Under the pieces are notes generated by a model that searched no databases, had not been told where the DNA came from, and saw only the letters and a program-made list of their open reading frames with translations. A DNA stretch of 64,000 nucleotides, taken from the NCBI RefSeq assembly GCF_015637705.1, contig NZ_JADOBE010000001.1:124001-188000 (forward strand), in the 5' to 3' direction. Source of the DNA: Pseudomonas sp. N040. Lineage in GTDB: Bacteria > Pseudomonadota > Gammaproteobacteria > Pseudomonadales > Pseudomonadaceae. Shown in pieces: positions 9,326-19,071 of the stretch (the stretch's first letter is position 1; each line of letters starts with the position of its first letter). Both the position numbers and the translations under genes were made by a program.

Positions 9326-11239
9326 TCAGGCAGAGGGTTCCCGGCCCTGCAATAGCCGGTTGAACTCCTCTGCCGGCAGGGCCGGTGCCCAGAAGAAACC
9401 CTGGCCGCGATCACAACCCAGCGCGATCAGTCTTTCGAGCGTTGCTGCATCCTCGATGCCTTCGGCGACGATTGCCAGCTTGAGGCTGTGCGCCATCTGG
9501 ATGATGGCCCGCACAATGGCCTCGTCCTGGGGATCCTGGATCAACCGGCAGACAAAGCTGCGGTCGATTTTCAGGGTCGCTACCTCGAAGCGCTTCAGGT
9601 ACCCGAGATTGGAGTAGCCGGTGCCGAAGTCATCGATCGACAAGCCGACGCCGCGCTCGCGCAGACGGTGCAACACCCCGGAAAACGCCACCGTATCATC
9701 GATAAAGAGTGACTCGGTCAGCTCCAGGTCCAGCGCCCGGGCAGGCAGGCCGGAGTCCTCCAGCGCAGCCACGACCACCCGCTCGATATCGCCCCGGCGA
9801 AACTGGATCGGCGACAGGTTCACCGATACGCGCAACGCGCCGAAGCCCTGCTGATGCCAGCGCACCGCCTGGGCGCAAGCCTCCTGCAAGACCCAGGCGC
9901 CGATGTCGATGATCAGGCCGGTCTTTTCGGCGATCGGAATGAAGGTCTCGGGCGAAATCATGCCCAGCTCGGGATGCTGCCAGCGAATCAGCGCTTCGGC
10001 GCCCACCAGCCGCCCCGAAACCAGCTCGAACTGTGGCTGGAAGTGCAGGCTGAACTGCTCGCTGGCCAGTGCGGCACGCATGCCGGCAGCCAGTTGCAGG
10101 TAGCGGTTGACACTGGAGTTCATCTCTTCGTCATAGCAGCGCCAGGCGTTGCGCCCCGAATCCTTGGCCTTGTACATGGCCATGTCGGCCTTCTTCAGCA
10201 ACGTATCGAAATCCACACCATCTTCCGGCCCCAGGGCCACTCCCAACGAGCAGGACACCAGGACATCCTGGCCATTCACGAAAAAGGGCGCATGCAGCTG
10301 CTCAAGCACTTTTATGGCCGCCATGGCCGCGGCAGCGCGGTCAGTGACATTCCCCAGCGTCAGCAGAAACTCATCGCCACCCTGGCGGCAGACCGTATCC
10401 CCGCTGCGGACGACCTGCTGCAGGCGCTCGGCGACCTGGCAGAGCAACTGGTCGCCGGCAACATGGCCGAGCGAATCATTGATCGTCTTGAAGTTGTCCA
10501 GATCCAGAAACAGCAAGGCCACCCGCGACTGGTTGCGCAGCGCCTGGGCCAGCGCCTGCTCGAAGCGATCGCGGGCCAGCAGGCGATTGGCCAGTCCGGT
10601 CAGCGGATCGTGACCGGCCAGGTGTTCGATCTGCCGTTGCGATTCACGGACCCGCAGGTTCTCCTCCTCCACGTTGCGCAGGGCGCGCCGCAGGTCACCC
10701 GCGAGCAGCCAGCTGGCGAAGCCCACCGCAACAATTACCACGCTCGCATCCACGATATTGCCGGCGCGCAGCGGTGGCACCTCATTGACATAGATGCCCT
10801 GCAGGTTCAGCACGCCGAGGACCAGGATATTGAGCAGCATGAAGCCAAGCAGGAGCAGGAATATGCGCCCGCCACCGAGGACCCCGGCAAAAATCAAGAT
10901 CCCGCAGTAACCCAGCAGTGCGTGGTCATGCAGGCCCTGATCAAGCCAGATCAGCAGCGTCGCCATGCCGGTGAGAATCGCCGTCATCAGCCCCGCGGCA
11001 ACCTGCAGCCTGCCGGCACGGGCGATCCGGTAGGCGATCACCAGCAGGCCGATGGTCCCCAGCATCAGTGCCGCAGTGCGCCAGCGGCTCGCCAGCAGGT
11101 TTTGCACGGCAACGAAGCTCAGCGCCACCGTCACCGCGAAAATGATCTGACTGATCCGACGGAGCTGCAACTCAGTGGTAGCCGAACTGGCGCTAATCGA
11201 ACGGAACTCGTGTTTATCCATTGCAAACCCGCTGTGCAT
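9326..11239 (-). CDS. Membrane GGDEF-EAL c-di-GMP protein
   Basis: This is a 637-residue protein; an alternative Met at 11221 (MDKHEF) gives a 631-residue form. About six transmembrane segments fill residues 30-185, a short coiled coil follows (ALRNVEEENLRVRESQ), then GGDEF (about 205-370) and EAL (about 385-635). The cyclase loop is intact (GGDEFLLTLG). The EAL domain keeps EALIRWQHP, ELTESLFID, DDFGTGYSN and KIDRSFV, so phosphodiesterase activity is expected. Both activities could be present, or the GGDEF domain may act as a GTP sensor. No PAS domain is visible. It lies convergent to the SlyB-like gene. Confidence 0.92.
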   Translation of the reverse strand: MHSGFAMDKHEFRSISASSATTELQLRRISQIIFAVTVALSFVAVQNLLASRWRTAALMLGTIGLLVIAYRIARAGRLQVAAGLMTAILTGMATLLIWLDQGLHDHALLGYCGILIFAGVLGGGRIFLLLLGFMLLNILVLGVLNLQGIYVNEVPPLRAGNIVDASVVIVAVGFASWLLAGDLRRALRNVEEENLRVRESQRQIEHLAGHDPLTGLANRLLARDRFEQALAQALRNQSRVALLFLDLDNFKTINDSLGHVAGDQLLCQVAERLQQVVRSGDTVCRQGGDEFLLTLGNVTDRAAAAMAAIKVLEQLHAPFFVNGQDVLVSCSLGVALGPEDGVDFDTLLKKADMAMYKAKDSGRNAWRCYDEEMNSSVNRYLQLAAGMRAALASEQFSLHFQPQFELVSGRLVGAEALIRWQHPELGMISPETFIPIAEKTGLIIDIGAWVLQEACAQAVRWHQQGFGALRVSVNLSPIQFRRGDIERVVVAALEDSGLPARALDLELTESLFIDDTVAFSGVLHRLRERGVGLSIDDFGTGYSNLGYLKRFEVATLKIDRSFVCRLIQDPQDEAIVRAIIQMAHSLKLAIVAEGIEDAATLERLIALGCDRGQGFFWAPALPAEEFNRLLQGREPSA

Positions 11240-11397
11240 GCTTAGCTGAAGCCTAGCGTAGGCCTTGCCGAGACTTATCCGCGGCTTTAGTTTATCGCTT
11301 GTAAAATTTATCGAACATGTCGTAGCGTAACGCGCACATACGGAACCCCAGGCTGCTCCTGCCCCTCAAGGTAGCGCCTCACCAACGAGAAAGTGCC

Positions 11398-12732
11398 ATG
11401 CACAATGCTAACCCACAAGCGTCCGGAGCCCGAGTCTGCCTGCACTTCCACCCGGAACGCGAGGCCCTGTTCAATGAACTGCACGCCCGGCCTTTCCCGG
11501 TACTGGCGACGCCTGCGCACCTGTCGCAACTGGTGCTGCTACCCAGCCAACAGCAACCGGAAGCGGAATACCAGCACCTGCTCGAGCTGTGTCAGCGCCA
11601 TGCGGTACTCCCGCCCAGTCCGCAGTCGTCCTGTTACTACCAGGACTTCGGCGGTTTCGAGCTGCGCTGGGAGCGGCATGCCGAGTTCTCCACCTACACC
11701 ATGATCAGCCAGCGCCAGGGCGAGGAAGCCTTCAGCCGAACCGCCCTGATGCTGCTGCCGGAGCCCTGGCTGAGGCAACTGCCCGGTCAGCTGCTGGGCG
11801 CCACCCATATTGAAATCAGCCATGCGCCGGCCGACCCGCCCAGCCCCAATGACATGCGCGCACACTTCGAAGGGCACCGGCTGATCAGCTCGCTGGTGAA
11901 TGGCGACAAGGCGCGGCTGTGGAGCGCCTACCGCATCCACAGTGACGGCGCCGGGCGGATGCTGATCCACAACCAGGGACTCAACCCCTGCCAGACCGGA
12001 CGCCTGGTGCGCACCCTGCTGGAAATGGAAGCCTACCGGATGATGCTGTTGCTGGCCCTGCCACCGGCCAAGGCGATGGCACCGCAGCTCCAGACCATGG
12101 ATCAGCAGCTGGCCGGGGCCATCCAGCAGATCAACCAGATCCGCGGCCTGCACGACGAGCGCCACCTGCTCGGCGAGCTGAGCGCACTGGCGGCGCGCAT
12201 CGAGCAGCTCAGCGCCGACAACAATTTCCGCTTCTCGGCGGCGCGCGCCTATCACGAGCTGATCATCAATCGCCTGGATGAACTGCGCGAACAGGAATAT
12301 CCCGGGCTGCAAACCTTCAGCGAATTCCTCAAGCGCCGCCTTACCCCGGCCTGGCGCACCTGCGAGGCGGCCGACCTCGGCCTGGATGACCTGTCACGGC
12401 GGATCGATCGCGCCAGCGAACTGCTGCGCACGCGGATCGACCTGACCATCGAAACCCAGAACCAGCAACTGATGCAGACGATGAACCGGCGCAGCCATGC
12501 GCAGTGGCGCCTGCAGCAGACCGTCGAGGGGCTGTCCGTGGCGGCGATCAGTTATTACCTGGTGGGACTGAGCAAATACCTGGCCGAGTCGGCCAAAGCC
12601 ATCGGCCTGATCAGCAGCAGCATCCTCGCCACCGGCCTTGCCGTACCGCTCTGCGTGGGACTGGTCTGGCTGGGCATGCACCGCCTGAAGCGGCGGCTGC
12701 GGGCCCGCGACCTCGCGCCGGAATCCGTCTGA
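11398..12732 (+). CDS. DUF3422 family membrane protein
   Basis: This 444-residue protein has the family opening HPEREALFNELHARPFP. The rest is largely helical, with a coiled-coil region (about 250-370) and two C-terminal hydrophobic helices (LSVAAISYYLVGLSKYLAES and SSILATGLAVPLCVGLVWLG) that anchor it in the inner membrane. DUF3422 members are widespread in Proteobacteria; their function is not established. A short basic tail (RLKRRLRARDL) suggests a cytoplasmic C terminus. No operon partner is evident. Confidence 0.88.
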   Translation: MHNANPQASGARVCLHFHPEREALFNELHARPFPVLATPAHLSQLVLLPSQQQPEAEYQHLLELCQRHAVLPPSPQSSCYYQDFGGFELRWERHAEFSTYTMISQRQGEEAFSRTALMLLPEPWLRQLPGQLLGATHIEISHAPADPPSPNDMRAHFEGHRLISSLVNGDKARLWSAYRIHSDGAGRMLIHNQGLNPCQTGRLVRTLLEMEAYRMMLLLALPPAKAMAPQLQTMDQQLAGAIQQINQIRGLHDERHLLGELSALAARIEQLSADNNFRFSAARAYHELIINRLDELREQEYPGLQTFSEFLKRRLTPAWRTCEAADLGLDDLSRRIDRASELLRTRIDLTIETQNQQLMQTMNRRSHAQWRLQQTVEGLSVAAISYYLVGLSKYLAESAKAIGLISSSILATGLAVPLCVGLVWLGMHRLKRRLRARDLAPESV

Positions 12733-12840
12733 ACCGCGGCGGCGAGCAGTTGCTGGCGCTGGCTGCCGGTCAGCGTGCGCTGTCCCTGCGGGCACCCGCA
12801 CGGTTATCATGCGCCTCCTTCGCCAACCTTGCGTCCCGCC

Positions 12841-13236
12841 ATGAAACCGATGCTGATCCTGGGTGCTGAGCTCGACCGGACCGAAACCTGGATCCGCTAC
12901 GAGAGCAACATGTGCCATAGCTGTATTTCCAGCTGCTGCACCATGCCGGTCGAGGTGCGCTTCAACGACCTGCTGCGCATCGGCCTGGTCGAAGAGTTCG
13001 AGCGCAGCGAACCGCGCAAGGACATTGCCAAGCGCCTGCAAAAGGACGGCATCGTCGAGCGCTACCACCAGAAATCGGAAATCTTCACCCTGGTGCGCAT
13101 GTCCAATAACGACTGCCTGTACCTGGACCGCAAGACGCGCCTGTGCACCATCTACGACAAGCGCCCGGACACCTGCCGCAACCATCCGAAAATCGGTCCG
13201 CGGCCGGGCTACTGCGCATTCAAGCCCAAAGGCTGA
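12841..13236 (+). CDS. YkgJ-family cysteine-cluster protein
   Basis: The start at 12841 (MKPMLILGAEL) is chosen over an in-frame ATG at 12775 because the upstream residues are non-conserved. The product is 131 residues. Its Cys pattern CHSCISSCC near residues 23-29, then DCLYLDRKTRLCTIYDKRP and DTCRNHP, matches the UPF0153/YkgJ cluster thought to bind zinc or an iron-sulphur centre. The biochemical role is unknown. Confidence 0.87.
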   Translation: MKPMLILGAELDRTETWIRYESNMCHSCISSCCTMPVEVRFNDLLRIGLVEEFERSEPRKDIAKRLQKDGIVERYHQKSEIFTLVRMSNNDCLYLDRKTRLCTIYDKRPDTCRNHPKIGPRPGYCAFKPKG

Positions 13237-13284
13237 TCCCCGGCGGGCGGCAACCACCGGACGCGGACAGCCGCGCAAGGACGT

Positions 13285-15036
13285 TCAGTTGGCACGCAGC
13301 ACCGGCCTGTTAGCATCTTCGAGCGCCACGGCTATCTTCGGCTTGATCAGGCTGAAATCGATCAGCGCCTTTGGCTGGTAGGGATCGCCGATCAGTAACG
13401 GACGCGCCCGGAACGCGGCATTCACCAGGCTTTTGCTCGGATCCAGCTCGCTGAATTGCAAGCCGGCCAGGTCCGCCCAGGTGTGGATCAGGTTGGCACT
13501 GCTAAACGGCCGGCTCAGCTCGGGGCCGAATTGCACCCGGTTAGCCTCGCGCCATTGCGCGGAAGTCCAGAGCATGAACGGGATGGTGTACATCGGCGCG
13601 GTTGGCCGGCCTTCGCTGCGTCCCAGCACGGTGTCGGTCGGCGAATCGAACACCGCCTCGCCGTGATCCGACAGATACAGCAAAAAGCCATTGTCCTTGC
13701 TGCCGGACAACCGCTCGATCAGGCTGGACACCACGAAGTCGTTATACAACAGCGCATTGTCGTAGCTGTTGTAGGTTGGCAACTGGTCGTCCGTGACCCA
13801 GGCGGGAACCCCCTGGCGATCCTTGAAATGATCGAATTCCGCCGGATAGCGGTACTTGTAGCTCATGTGCGTACCCAGCAGGTGCACCACGATCAGCTTG
13901 CGTGGTGCCGGATCAGCCAGGGCCTTGCTGAATGGCAGCAGCACGTCGCCATCGTACTGGCGGGCATTCTGTTCGCGGTTGTTGTTCAGATAGACCTGCT
14001 CATCCGCCTGTTTGGAGAACGTCGTGAGCATGGTGTTGCGCTCGGTCATGGTCTGCTGGTTGGTGATCCAGTAGGTCTTGTAACCGGCCTGCTTCATCAG
14101 GTTGATGATCGACGGCGAGGTCAGATAGGCATCCGGATGCTCTTCGTCGGCAAACGTCAGCACCTGCTGCAGCGCTTCGATGGTGTAGGGGCGAGGCGTG
14201 ACAACGTTATCGAACACCGCCAGTTGCTCGCGCAGGGCATCCAGCCGCGGGGTGGTCGCGCGCGGGTAACCGTAGAGACTCATGCGCTGGCGGTTGGTCG
14301 ACTCGCCGATGACCAGCACCAGCGTGGCCGGCTGCCCGGCATGCGCGTCGGTGAGGTTCTGCAAAGGCGGCAATTTGGCATTGGCCGTGAGCAAGTCCTG
14401 CATGTTGCCCAACTGCTGGCGATACTGGTGATAACCGACCATCAGCTGCCACGGTGTAACGGCCGCCAGCCGCTCTTCAAACTGGTTCATGCCGGTCGCA
14501 AAATCAGCGCTGTTGAGCATGAAGCGCGCGGGATAACCGAGCGTGGCCGCTGCAATCAGCAGGCTGGCGATCAGCGCCGGGCGCCGCGACAGGTACACCG
14601 GCCGAATCTTCCGCCACAGCAGCCAGGCACCCAGACCGTAGCCCACAAACGCCAGCGGCATCCACCACGCCAGGTATTGCCCGAGGTACTCGGTCGCCTC
14701 GGCGTTGTTGCTTTCGAACAGGATGAAAATGACGCTTTGCGAAAAGTCCTGACCGTAGATCAGGTAGTAGCCAAACGCCGGCAGCGAGCACAGCCAGAGC
14801 ACTCCGCCAATCATGCCCGCCAGGCGGCGCGCCTGCCCCGGCACCAACAACAGCGGCACCAGCCAGAATCCGCTGAGCAACAGCGTCTGCCGGAAGCCCC
14901 GCCAGCCAATGCTGTCGGTTGCAAACAGGAGCAGCTGGGTGACCCCGGACAGGTACCAGAAAAACAGGAACATCCAGCCAAGGGCTGCCCAGTCAACGCC
15001 TTTGCGAGGTGATACTGCGTGCGCAGCAACCATCAT
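13285..15036 (-). CDS. Phosphoethanolamine transferase, CptA-like
   Basis: This is a 583-residue inner-membrane enzyme with about five N-terminal transmembrane helices (residues 10-175) and a periplasmic sulfatase-fold domain (about 230-560). The catalytic Thr region is GESTNRQRMSLYGYPRATTP; metal ligands appear in LIVVHLLGTHMSYKYRYP and LLYLSDHGEAV. Enzymes of this group move phosphoethanolamine from phosphatidylethanolamine to LPS heptose or lipid A. CptA, acting on inner-core heptose, is the best match in length and opening. The start is one of two adjacent ATGs (15036 or 15033) behind GAGGAG; an upstream Met at 15102 lacks a ribosome site. Confidence 0.85.
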   Translation of the reverse strand: MMVAAHAVSPRKGVDWAALGWMFLFFWYLSGVTQLLLFATDSIGWRGFRQTLLLSGFWLVPLLLVPGQARRLAGMIGGVLWLCSLPAFGYYLIYGQDFSQSVIFILFESNNAEATEYLGQYLAWWMPLAFVGYGLGAWLLWRKIRPVYLSRRPALIASLLIAAATLGYPARFMLNSADFATGMNQFEERLAAVTPWQLMVGYHQYRQQLGNMQDLLTANAKLPPLQNLTDAHAGQPATLVLVIGESTNRQRMSLYGYPRATTPRLDALREQLAVFDNVVTPRPYTIEALQQVLTFADEEHPDAYLTSPSIINLMKQAGYKTYWITNQQTMTERNTMLTTFSKQADEQVYLNNNREQNARQYDGDVLLPFSKALADPAPRKLIVVHLLGTHMSYKYRYPAEFDHFKDRQGVPAWVTDDQLPTYNSYDNALLYNDFVVSSLIERLSGSKDNGFLLYLSDHGEAVFDSPTDTVLGRSEGRPTAPMYTIPFMLWTSAQWREANRVQFGPELSRPFSSANLIHTWADLAGLQFSELDPSKSLVNAAFRARPLLIGDPYQPKALIDFSLIKPKIAVALEDANRPVLRAN

Positions 15037-15171
15037 GACTCTCCTCGTTTTACCGGGCTGCCACGGCTCAAGCCGCGGGTACCCTGAACTGTTGAAAGTC
15101 ACTTTAAGCAGTGCCGCGTGAATAAAGCGTCAAACGCTTTCGCAAGCAGCAAAGGCTATGCCCGCGTTAAG

Positions 15172-15253
15172 GGTTGAAGACCCGCTTGTCGTAGGGTGGG
15201 CTTCAGCCCACCGCAACGGGTGCAAGACTTTGGTGGGCTAAAGCCCACCCTAC
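15172..15253. repeat. Extragenic palindromic repeat, paired copy
   Basis: Two palindromic units face each other: GTAGGGTGGGCTTCAGCCC at 15191 and GGGCTAAAGCCCACCCTAC ending at 15253. The left unit is preceded by GGTTGAAGACCCGCTTGTC, which recurs almost unchanged before the single unit at 20542. This is the look of a REP/BIME-type extragenic element. Confidence 0.75.
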
Positions 15254-15301
15254 GCGGGGAAAATCACGTTCCACCACTAACGCAGACAGCACCAAATAAA
15301 A

Positions 15302-15330
15302 AGCCCCCGTCAGCCAGGCTGACGGGGGCT
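15302..15330 (-). terminator. Rho-independent terminator of typA
   Basis: A 14-bp perfect stem (AGCCCCCGTCAGCC / GGCTGACGGGGGCT) is followed on the minus strand by TTTTATTT. It lies 19 bp after the typA stop. Confidence 0.9.
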
Positions 15331-15348
15331 GTTCAACACCAGCAGAAC

Positions 15349-17160
15349 TCAGTTCTTGCCGGCGCGCTTGCGGTCGGTTTCGCTGAGGAACTTCTTGCGC
15401 AGGCGAATCGACTTCGGTGTGACTTCGCACAGCTCGTCGTCCTGGATGAACTCCAGGGCCTGTTCGAGGGTGAAGCGTACTGGCGGAACCAGCGCGATCA
15501 CTTCGTCCTTGCCCGAAGCACGCATGTTGTCGAGCTTCTTGCCCTTGGTGGGGTTGACGCCCATGTCGTTGTCGCGGCTGTTGAGACCAACGATCTGCCC
15601 TTCATAGATTTCCTGGCCGTGCTCGACAAACAGCTTGCCGCGTGCCTGCAGGGTTTCCAGCGAGTAGGTCAGCGCCTTGCCGGTAGCCACCGACACCAGT
15701 ACGCCGTTCTGCCGGCCGGACATGTCGCCGGACTTCATCGGTGCGTAACGGTCAAAGATGCTGGTCAGGATGCCGGCACCGGAGGTCATGGTGAGGAACT
15801 CGTTACGGAAGCCGATCAGGCCACGGGCCGGGATGTTGTACTCCAGGCGCACACGGCCCTTGCCATCCGGAACCATGTTGGTCAGATCGCCCTTGCGCAG
15901 GCCCATCTGTTCCATCAGGGCGCCTTGCGACACTTCCGGGACGTCGATGGTGACGTTCTCGAAGGGCTCGTGCTTCACGCCGTCAATGGTCTTGATGATC
16001 ACTTCCGGACGACCCACGGCCATCTCGAAGCCTTCGCGACGCATGGTTTCGATCAGTACCGAGAGGTGCAGCTCACCGCGACCGGAGACCTTGAACTTGT
16101 CGGCGCTGTCGCCTTCTTCAACGCGCAGGGCCACGTTGTACAGCAGCTCCTTGTCCAGACGCTCCTTGATGTTGCGGCTGGTAACGAACTTGCCTTCCTT
16201 GCCGCAGAATGGCGAATCGTTGACCTGGAAGGTCATGCTTACGGTCGGCTCGTCCACGGACAGCGGGGTCATGGCTTCGACGTTGAGCGGGTCGCACAGG
16301 GTGTCGGAGATGAACAGTTGTTCGAAGCCGCTGATGCAGACGATATCGCCGGCCGCTGCTTCTTCCACGTCGATGCGGTGCAGGCCGTGGTGACCCATCA
16401 GCTTGAGGATCCGGCCGTTGCGGCGCTTGCCGTCGACGTCGATCGCCACCACCTGGGTGTTCGGCTTGATCCGGCCACGGGCGATGCGGCCGACACCGAT
16501 CACGCCGAGGAAGTTGTTGTAGTCCAGCGCGGAGATCTGCATCTGGAACGGACCATCACGGTCGACTTTCGGTGCCGGGACGTGGTCGACAATCGCCTGG
16601 TACAGCGGGGTCATGTCTTCGGCCATGTCGGTGTGATCCAGACCGGCAATGCCGTTCAGCGCCGAAGCGTAGACCACATGGAAATCCAGCTGTTCTTCGG
16701 TCGCACCGAGGTTGTCGAACAGGTCGAAGATCTGGTCCAGCACCCAGTCCGGACGTGCGCCCGGACGGTCAACCTTGTTGATCACCACGATCGGACGCAG
16801 ACCGGCCTGGAAGGCTTTCTGGGTGACGAAGCGGGTTTGCGGCATCGGGCCGTCCTGGGCATCGACCAGCAGCAGCACCGAGTCGACCATCGACATCACG
16901 CGCTCGACTTCACCGCCGAAGTCGGCGTGGCCGGGGGTGTCGACGATGTTGATGTGGTAGCCGTTCCAGTTGATGGCGGTGTTCTTCGCGAGGATGGTAA
17001 TGCCGCGCTCTTTTTCCTGGTCGTTGCTGTCCATCAGGCGCTCGGTGTCGAGCTCGTTGCGCTCGAGGGTGCCGGACTGGCGCAGGAGTTTGTCTACCAG
17101 GGTGGTCTTACCATGGTCAACGTGGGCAATGATGGCGATGTTGCGGAGATTTTCGATCAC
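15349..17160 (-). CDS. typA: Ribosome-associated GTPase TypA/BipA
   Basis: This 603-residue translational GTPase has a G domain with [15 protein letters not shown] (G1), [15 protein letters not shown] (G3) and [12 protein letters not shown] (G4). EF-G-like domains III and V and the BipA-specific C-terminal domain follow, seen in [19 protein letters not shown] and [16 protein letters not shown]. It binds ribosomes and supports 50S assembly and adaptation to stress and cold. The length is that of Pseudomonas TypA. It is transcribed alone, with its own terminator, and lies downstream of thiI on the same strand. Confidence 0.97.
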   Translation of the reverse strand: MIENLRNIAIIAHVDHGKTTLVDKLLRQSGTLERNELDTERLMDSNDQEKERGITILAKNTAINWNGYHINIVDTPGHADFGGEVERVMSMVDSVLLLVDAQDGPMPQTRFVTQKAFQAGLRPIVVINKVDRPGARPDWVLDQIFDLFDNLGATEEQLDFHVVYASALNGIAGLDHTDMAEDMTPLYQAIVDHVPAPKVDRDGPFQMQISALDYNNFLGVIGVGRIARGRIKPNTQVVAIDVDGKRRNGRILKLMGHHGLHRIDVEEAAAGDIVCISGFEQLFISDTLCDPLNVEAMTPLSVDEPTVSMTFQVNDSPFCGKEGKFVTSRNIKERLDKELLYNVALRVEEGDSADKFKVSGRGELHLSVLIETMRREGFEMAVGRPEVIIKTIDGVKHEPFENVTIDVPEVSQGALMEQMGLRKGDLTNMVPDGKGRVRLEYNIPARGLIGFRNEFLTMTSGAGILTSIFDRYAPMKSGDMSGRQNGVLVSVATGKALTYSLETLQARGKLFVEHGQEIYEGQIVGLNSRDNDMGVNPTKGKKLDNMRASGKDEVIALVPPVRFTLEQALEFIQDDELCEVTPKSIRLRKKFLSETDRKRAGKN

Positions 17161-17290
17161 GGTGCAGTCTCGATTTGGGATTCTGAAAGTCCAGGCCGGG
17201 TATTCTACGCAGCCCTGGGGAAGTCGGGGTTAAAACAGCTAGCGGTCGGGAGGGCGCCTGCGGCGCACCTCGGCAAACCAGCGCGCCGCC

Positions 17291-18745
17291 CTAGCCCTGC
17301 CGATAGACGCGCACATTGGCATGCCCCTCCTTGAGCAGGTGGTGAGCATGCAGGCGGCTCATGACGCCCTTGTCGCAATACAGCAGGTACTGGCGATTGC
17401 CATCCAGTTCCTTGAAGCGATTGTTGAGTGCATAGAACGGCAGCGCCCGTACTTCGATGCCGGGCAACTCCAGCGGCTGCTCGTCCACCGCATCGGGATG
17501 GCGGATATCGATCACCACCTGGCCAGGCAAGGCCTCGCGCACTTCTTCGACCTGCAGGTCCTCGCCCAGCTCGTCGATCACCCGGTCAACGGTGATCCGC
17601 CACACCTGGGCCAGCGCGCGCTCGAGCACCGCCATGTCGAAGAGCGACTCTTCATGTTCGATGCGCCCGGGCTTGGCCCGGGTGGTCGGATTGACCGAGA
17701 TCACCCCGCAGTACTCCGGCATGTTCTTGGCGAACTCGGCGCTGCCGATCTGCGTCGCCGTATCGATGATGTCCTGCTTGTGACTGGCCACCAGCGGGCG
17801 CAGCACCAGCATGTCGGTCGCCGAGTCGATAACCTTGAGATTGGTCAGCGTCTGGCTGGACACCTGGGAAATCGCCTCGCCGGTGACCAGCGCATCGATA
17901 TGCAGGTCTTCCGCCAGCCGGCTCGCGGCGCGCAGCATCATGCGCTTGAGCACGACGCCCATCTGGCTGTTGTCGACCTTTTCGAGAATCTCGCCGAGCA
18001 CTTCCTCGAACGGCACGCTGAGGAACAGCACGCGATGCGAGCTGCCGTATTTCTTCCAGAGAAAATGCGCCACTTCCATCACGCCCAGTTCATGGGCACG
18101 CCCGCCGAGGTTGAAGAAGCAGAAGTGGGTGAGCAGGCCGCGGCGCATCATCTGGTAGGCCGCCACGGTGGAATCGAAGCCGCCGGACATCAATACCAGG
18201 GTCTGATCCAGCGAGCCCAGCGGATAGCCGCCGATGCCCTCATGCTGGCGGTCGATGATGAACAACCGCTCATGGCGGATCTCCATGCGCACTTCAACCT
18301 GCGGCTGCTTCAGGTCAATGCCGGCGGCCTTGCACTCGCGGCGCAGATGGCTGCCGACATAGGCCTCGACTTCCATCGAAGTGAAACTGTGCTTGCCGGC
18401 ACGCTTGCAGCGTACGCTGAACAATTTATCCGGTAACTGGGCACCGAAGTGTTGACGACATTTATCGAGAATGTCGTCGAAGTCACCCAGCGGGTATTCA
18501 TGCACCTCGAGAAAGTGCGCAATCCCCGGCATGCAGCGCAGGCGCGCGTACATCTCGGCGAGCTGTTTTGGCTCGCTGAGCACGGTCTGCAGCTCCAGAT
18601 TGTCCCACTCACCCAGCACCTGCAGCGCCGGATCGAGATCCTTGAGCACCGTGCGCATGTTCTTCGCCAGCTGGCGGATGAACTGCTTGCGCACCGGCCG
18701 GCTCTTGATGGTGATTTCGGGGAAGACTTTGACGATCAGCTTCAT
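17291..18745 (-). CDS. thiI: tRNA 4-thiouridine synthase ThiI with rhodanese domain
   Basis: The start at 18745 ([20 protein letters not shown]) is preferred over the Met three codons upstream; it gives 484 residues, the usual size for the long form. Domains are ferredoxin-like/THUMP (1-165), a PP-loop adenylation domain with [12 protein letters not shown] (about 185), and a C-terminal rhodanese domain whose catalytic Cys is in [17 protein letters not shown]. It places 4-thiouridine at tRNA position 8 and can pass sulphur to thiamine thiazole synthesis. The gene diverges from glnA across a nitrogen-regulated promoter region. Confidence 0.96.
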   Translation of the reverse strand: MKLIVKVFPEITIKSRPVRKQFIRQLAKNMRTVLKDLDPALQVLGEWDNLELQTVLSEPKQLAEMYARLRCMPGIAHFLEVHEYPLGDFDDILDKCRQHFGAQLPDKLFSVRCKRAGKHSFTSMEVEAYVGSHLRRECKAAGIDLKQPQVEVRMEIRHERLFIIDRQHEGIGGYPLGSLDQTLVLMSGGFDSTVAAYQMMRRGLLTHFCFFNLGGRAHELGVMEVAHFLWKKYGSSHRVLFLSVPFEEVLGEILEKVDNSQMGVVLKRMMLRAASRLAEDLHIDALVTGEAISQVSSQTLTNLKVIDSATDMLVLRPLVASHKQDIIDTATQIGSAEFAKNMPEYCGVISVNPTTRAKPGRIEHEESLFDMAVLERALAQVWRITVDRVIDELGEDLQVEEVREALPGQVVIDIRHPDAVDEQPLELPGIEVRALPFYALNNRFKELDGNRQYLLYCDKGVMSRLHAHHLLKEGHANVRVYRQG

Positions 18746-18838
18746 GCAATACACCGCGCAAGCGCAGCGGCCGAAAAGAGGGGCGCGGATTATAGCGGAA
18801 ATTGCTCACGCTTTAACCAAAAACCTGTAGCTACAAAA

Positions 18839-18855
18839 TGCACAATATTGGTGCG
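18839..18855. promoter_or_regulatory. NtrC-type enhancer site 1 of glnA
   Basis: TGCACAATATTGGTGCG matches the NtrC dyad TGCACY-N5-GGTGCA closely. It lies about 120 bp upstream of the sigma-54 promoter at 18959, a normal enhancer distance. Confidence 0.8.
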
Positions 18856-18869
18856 CGCCAAAAACGACC

Positions 18870-18885
18870 GCACAAAATAAGTGCG
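18870..18885. promoter_or_regulatory. NtrC-type enhancer site 2 of glnA
   Basis: GCACAAAATAAGTGC within this interval is a weaker NtrC dyad. Its centre is about 31 bp (three helical turns) from site 1, so both lie on the same face of the DNA, as expected for cooperative NtrC binding. Confidence 0.65.
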
Positions 18886-18958
18886 CCGCCCCGCAAGGGC
18901 AGGAATAATGGCCGCCACGCAGGCCAGTATTAGCGTGCCGGAACCAAAGTTTTTTGAC

Positions 18959-18974
18959 TGGCATACATTTTGCT
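18959..18974 (+). promoter_or_regulatory. Sigma-54 promoter of glnA
   Basis: TGGCATACATTTTGCT has GG (-24) and GC (-12) separated by exactly 10 bp and matches TGGCAYN5TTGCW. The predicted start is near 18985, leaving a leader of about 87 nt before the glnA ATG at 19072. Confidence 0.88.
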
Positions 18975-19071
18975 CTCTTGCGAGACAGGTCGCTCTGACG
19001 GACTATCCCGCCGGGCTTCACCGAATCAATACAAGGGCTCCTGACCGGGCTTTATTCCTCTGGAGGACACA

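Noticed and set aside
13456..15012. 518-residue plus-strand ORF over the CptA-like gene
   Set aside because: Antisense to a clear phosphoethanolamine transferase; sequence is repetitive Gln/Arg/His without domains.
15196..17334. 712-residue plus-strand ORF over typA
   Set aside because: Antisense to TypA, whose motifs are complete; no ribosome site or known domain.
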